Origin: Angiostrongylus vasorum
Taxonomy: Eukaryota > Nematoda > Chromadorea > Rhabditida > Metastrongylidae
Length of the DNA: 64,000 nucleotides
Assembly: GCA_018806985.1 (NCBI GenBank)
Contig: JADANN010000461.1
Location: forward strand, 1,984,001-2,048,000
Reading direction: 5' to 3'
Part shown: positions 63,660-64,000 of the stretch, piece after piece
How positions within the stretch are numbered: the stretch's first letter is position 1
Layout: every line of letters begins with the position of its first letter
Position numbers and translations under genes: made by a program
Notes under the pieces: model-generated
Seen by the model: only the letters and a program-made list of their open reading frames with translations
Told to the model about the DNA's origin: nothing
The model's database searches: none

Positions 63660-64000
63660 TGACTCCGCTATGCATGCCGTCCTCGAACTGCGACATGAAA
63701 GAACAAAAAAACGTGCATGGGTTCACGATCCAGCAGTTGAAGACACTCTTTAAAGAATGCCTAACTAAGAAAAGTGCCTAAACTGCTCAAACTCCGGATA
63801 ATCCAGAAAATATTAGGCACAAATGGAAGGATTGGCCGTGGAACAGCAACTGGTGCCAAACCTTGCCATTGCATTTATATCTAAACTGAAAGCACCAGCA
63901 ACCTTACTGTAGATAGATAGATGATTGCTATGTCATTTGTTCACCAAAACAGGAAATAGACAAATGTTTCGAGTTGTTGAATAAACAGTGAGAGCACTTC
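63660..64000 (+). mobile_element. Penelope-like RT fragment, cut by window edge
   Basis: The plus strand has a DSAMHAVLEL trace, then a LKECLT-like stretch, a motif-B-like MEGLAVEQQLVPNLAIAF (63,825) and a motif-C-like IDDCYVIC (63,918) in broken frames, then IDKCFELLNKQ. The sequence continues past 64,000. It is distinct from PLE1 and PLE4 in detail. Confidence 0.7.

Overview
The window is repeat-rich DNA from a eukaryote, most likely a parasitic clade-V (strongylid, hookworm-like) nematode. I base this on RTE-type LINEs, Penelope-like elements (PLEs) with GIY-YIG nucleases, mariner debris, tRNA-headed short repeats, and a few short exons that resemble nematode seven-transmembrane chemoreceptors and have TTTTCAG-like acceptors. 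I see no complete host gene, no genuine tRNA or rRNA gene, no CRISPR array and no bacterial-style operon. The organism call is inference.

Layout. 1-1.8 kb: the 5' half of an inverted RTE. 2-4.5 kb: a PLE-end fragment, a TTG array, tRNA-headed SINE-like repeats and a ~1.05 kb block duplicated at 45-46.1 kb. 5.6 kb: a chemoreceptor-like last exon (minus). 6.9-10.2 kb: a nearly complete PLE (RT plus GIY-YIG) with ~965-bp inverted arms and a 12-bp target-site duplication. 11.4-13.6 kb: a decayed RTE and two short repeats. 13.9-17.5 kb: a second PLE foldback with a third PLE nested inside it. 18.5-23.4 kb: two RTEs joined tail to tail. 23.5-28.3 kb: sparse DNA with isolated exon-like pieces. 28.4-31.8 kb: a near full-length RTE with a 12-bp TSD. 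33.3-35.0 kb: a mariner broken by two different foldback elements. 35.3-35.7 kb: another short PLE foldback. 37.8-41.1 kb: a decayed PLE and an inverted PLE fragment. 41.3-44.5 kb: a second RTE lineage (minus), ending close to a chemoreceptor-like exon. 45-55 kb: the duplicated block, SINE-like foldbacks, a mariner fragment and RTE fragments. 55.1-59.8 kb: a short foldback and possible chemoreceptor exons. 60.3-63.7 kb: another near full-length RTE. 63.7-64 kb: the RT part of a PLE that runs off the window.

The central result concerns the PLE ends. Their terminal repeats carry a compact motif that reads as a hammerhead-ribozyme core: CTGANGA, a short GGC/GCC stem, GAAA, an ACGT palindrome, a cleavage-type GTC, and a closing four-base stem GGCT/AGCT. 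It occurs on opposite strands of the two inverted arms in the complete PLE and in three or more ORF-less short foldbacks that have their own 12-13-bp TSDs. These foldbacks look like non-autonomous, ribozyme-bearing derivatives mobilised by the PLE machinery. A separate tRNA-headed repeat also moves as head-to-head foldback pairs; one copy has a clean 8-bp TSD inside the mariner.

Most protein-coding remnants carry frameshifts, stops or lost catalytic residues. The PLE at 6.9-10.2 kb is the best preserved. Two RTE copies (18.8-20.6 kb and 60.3-63.7 kb) share the same damaged RT active site. Coordinates of repeat edges are approximate except where a TSD is quoted.
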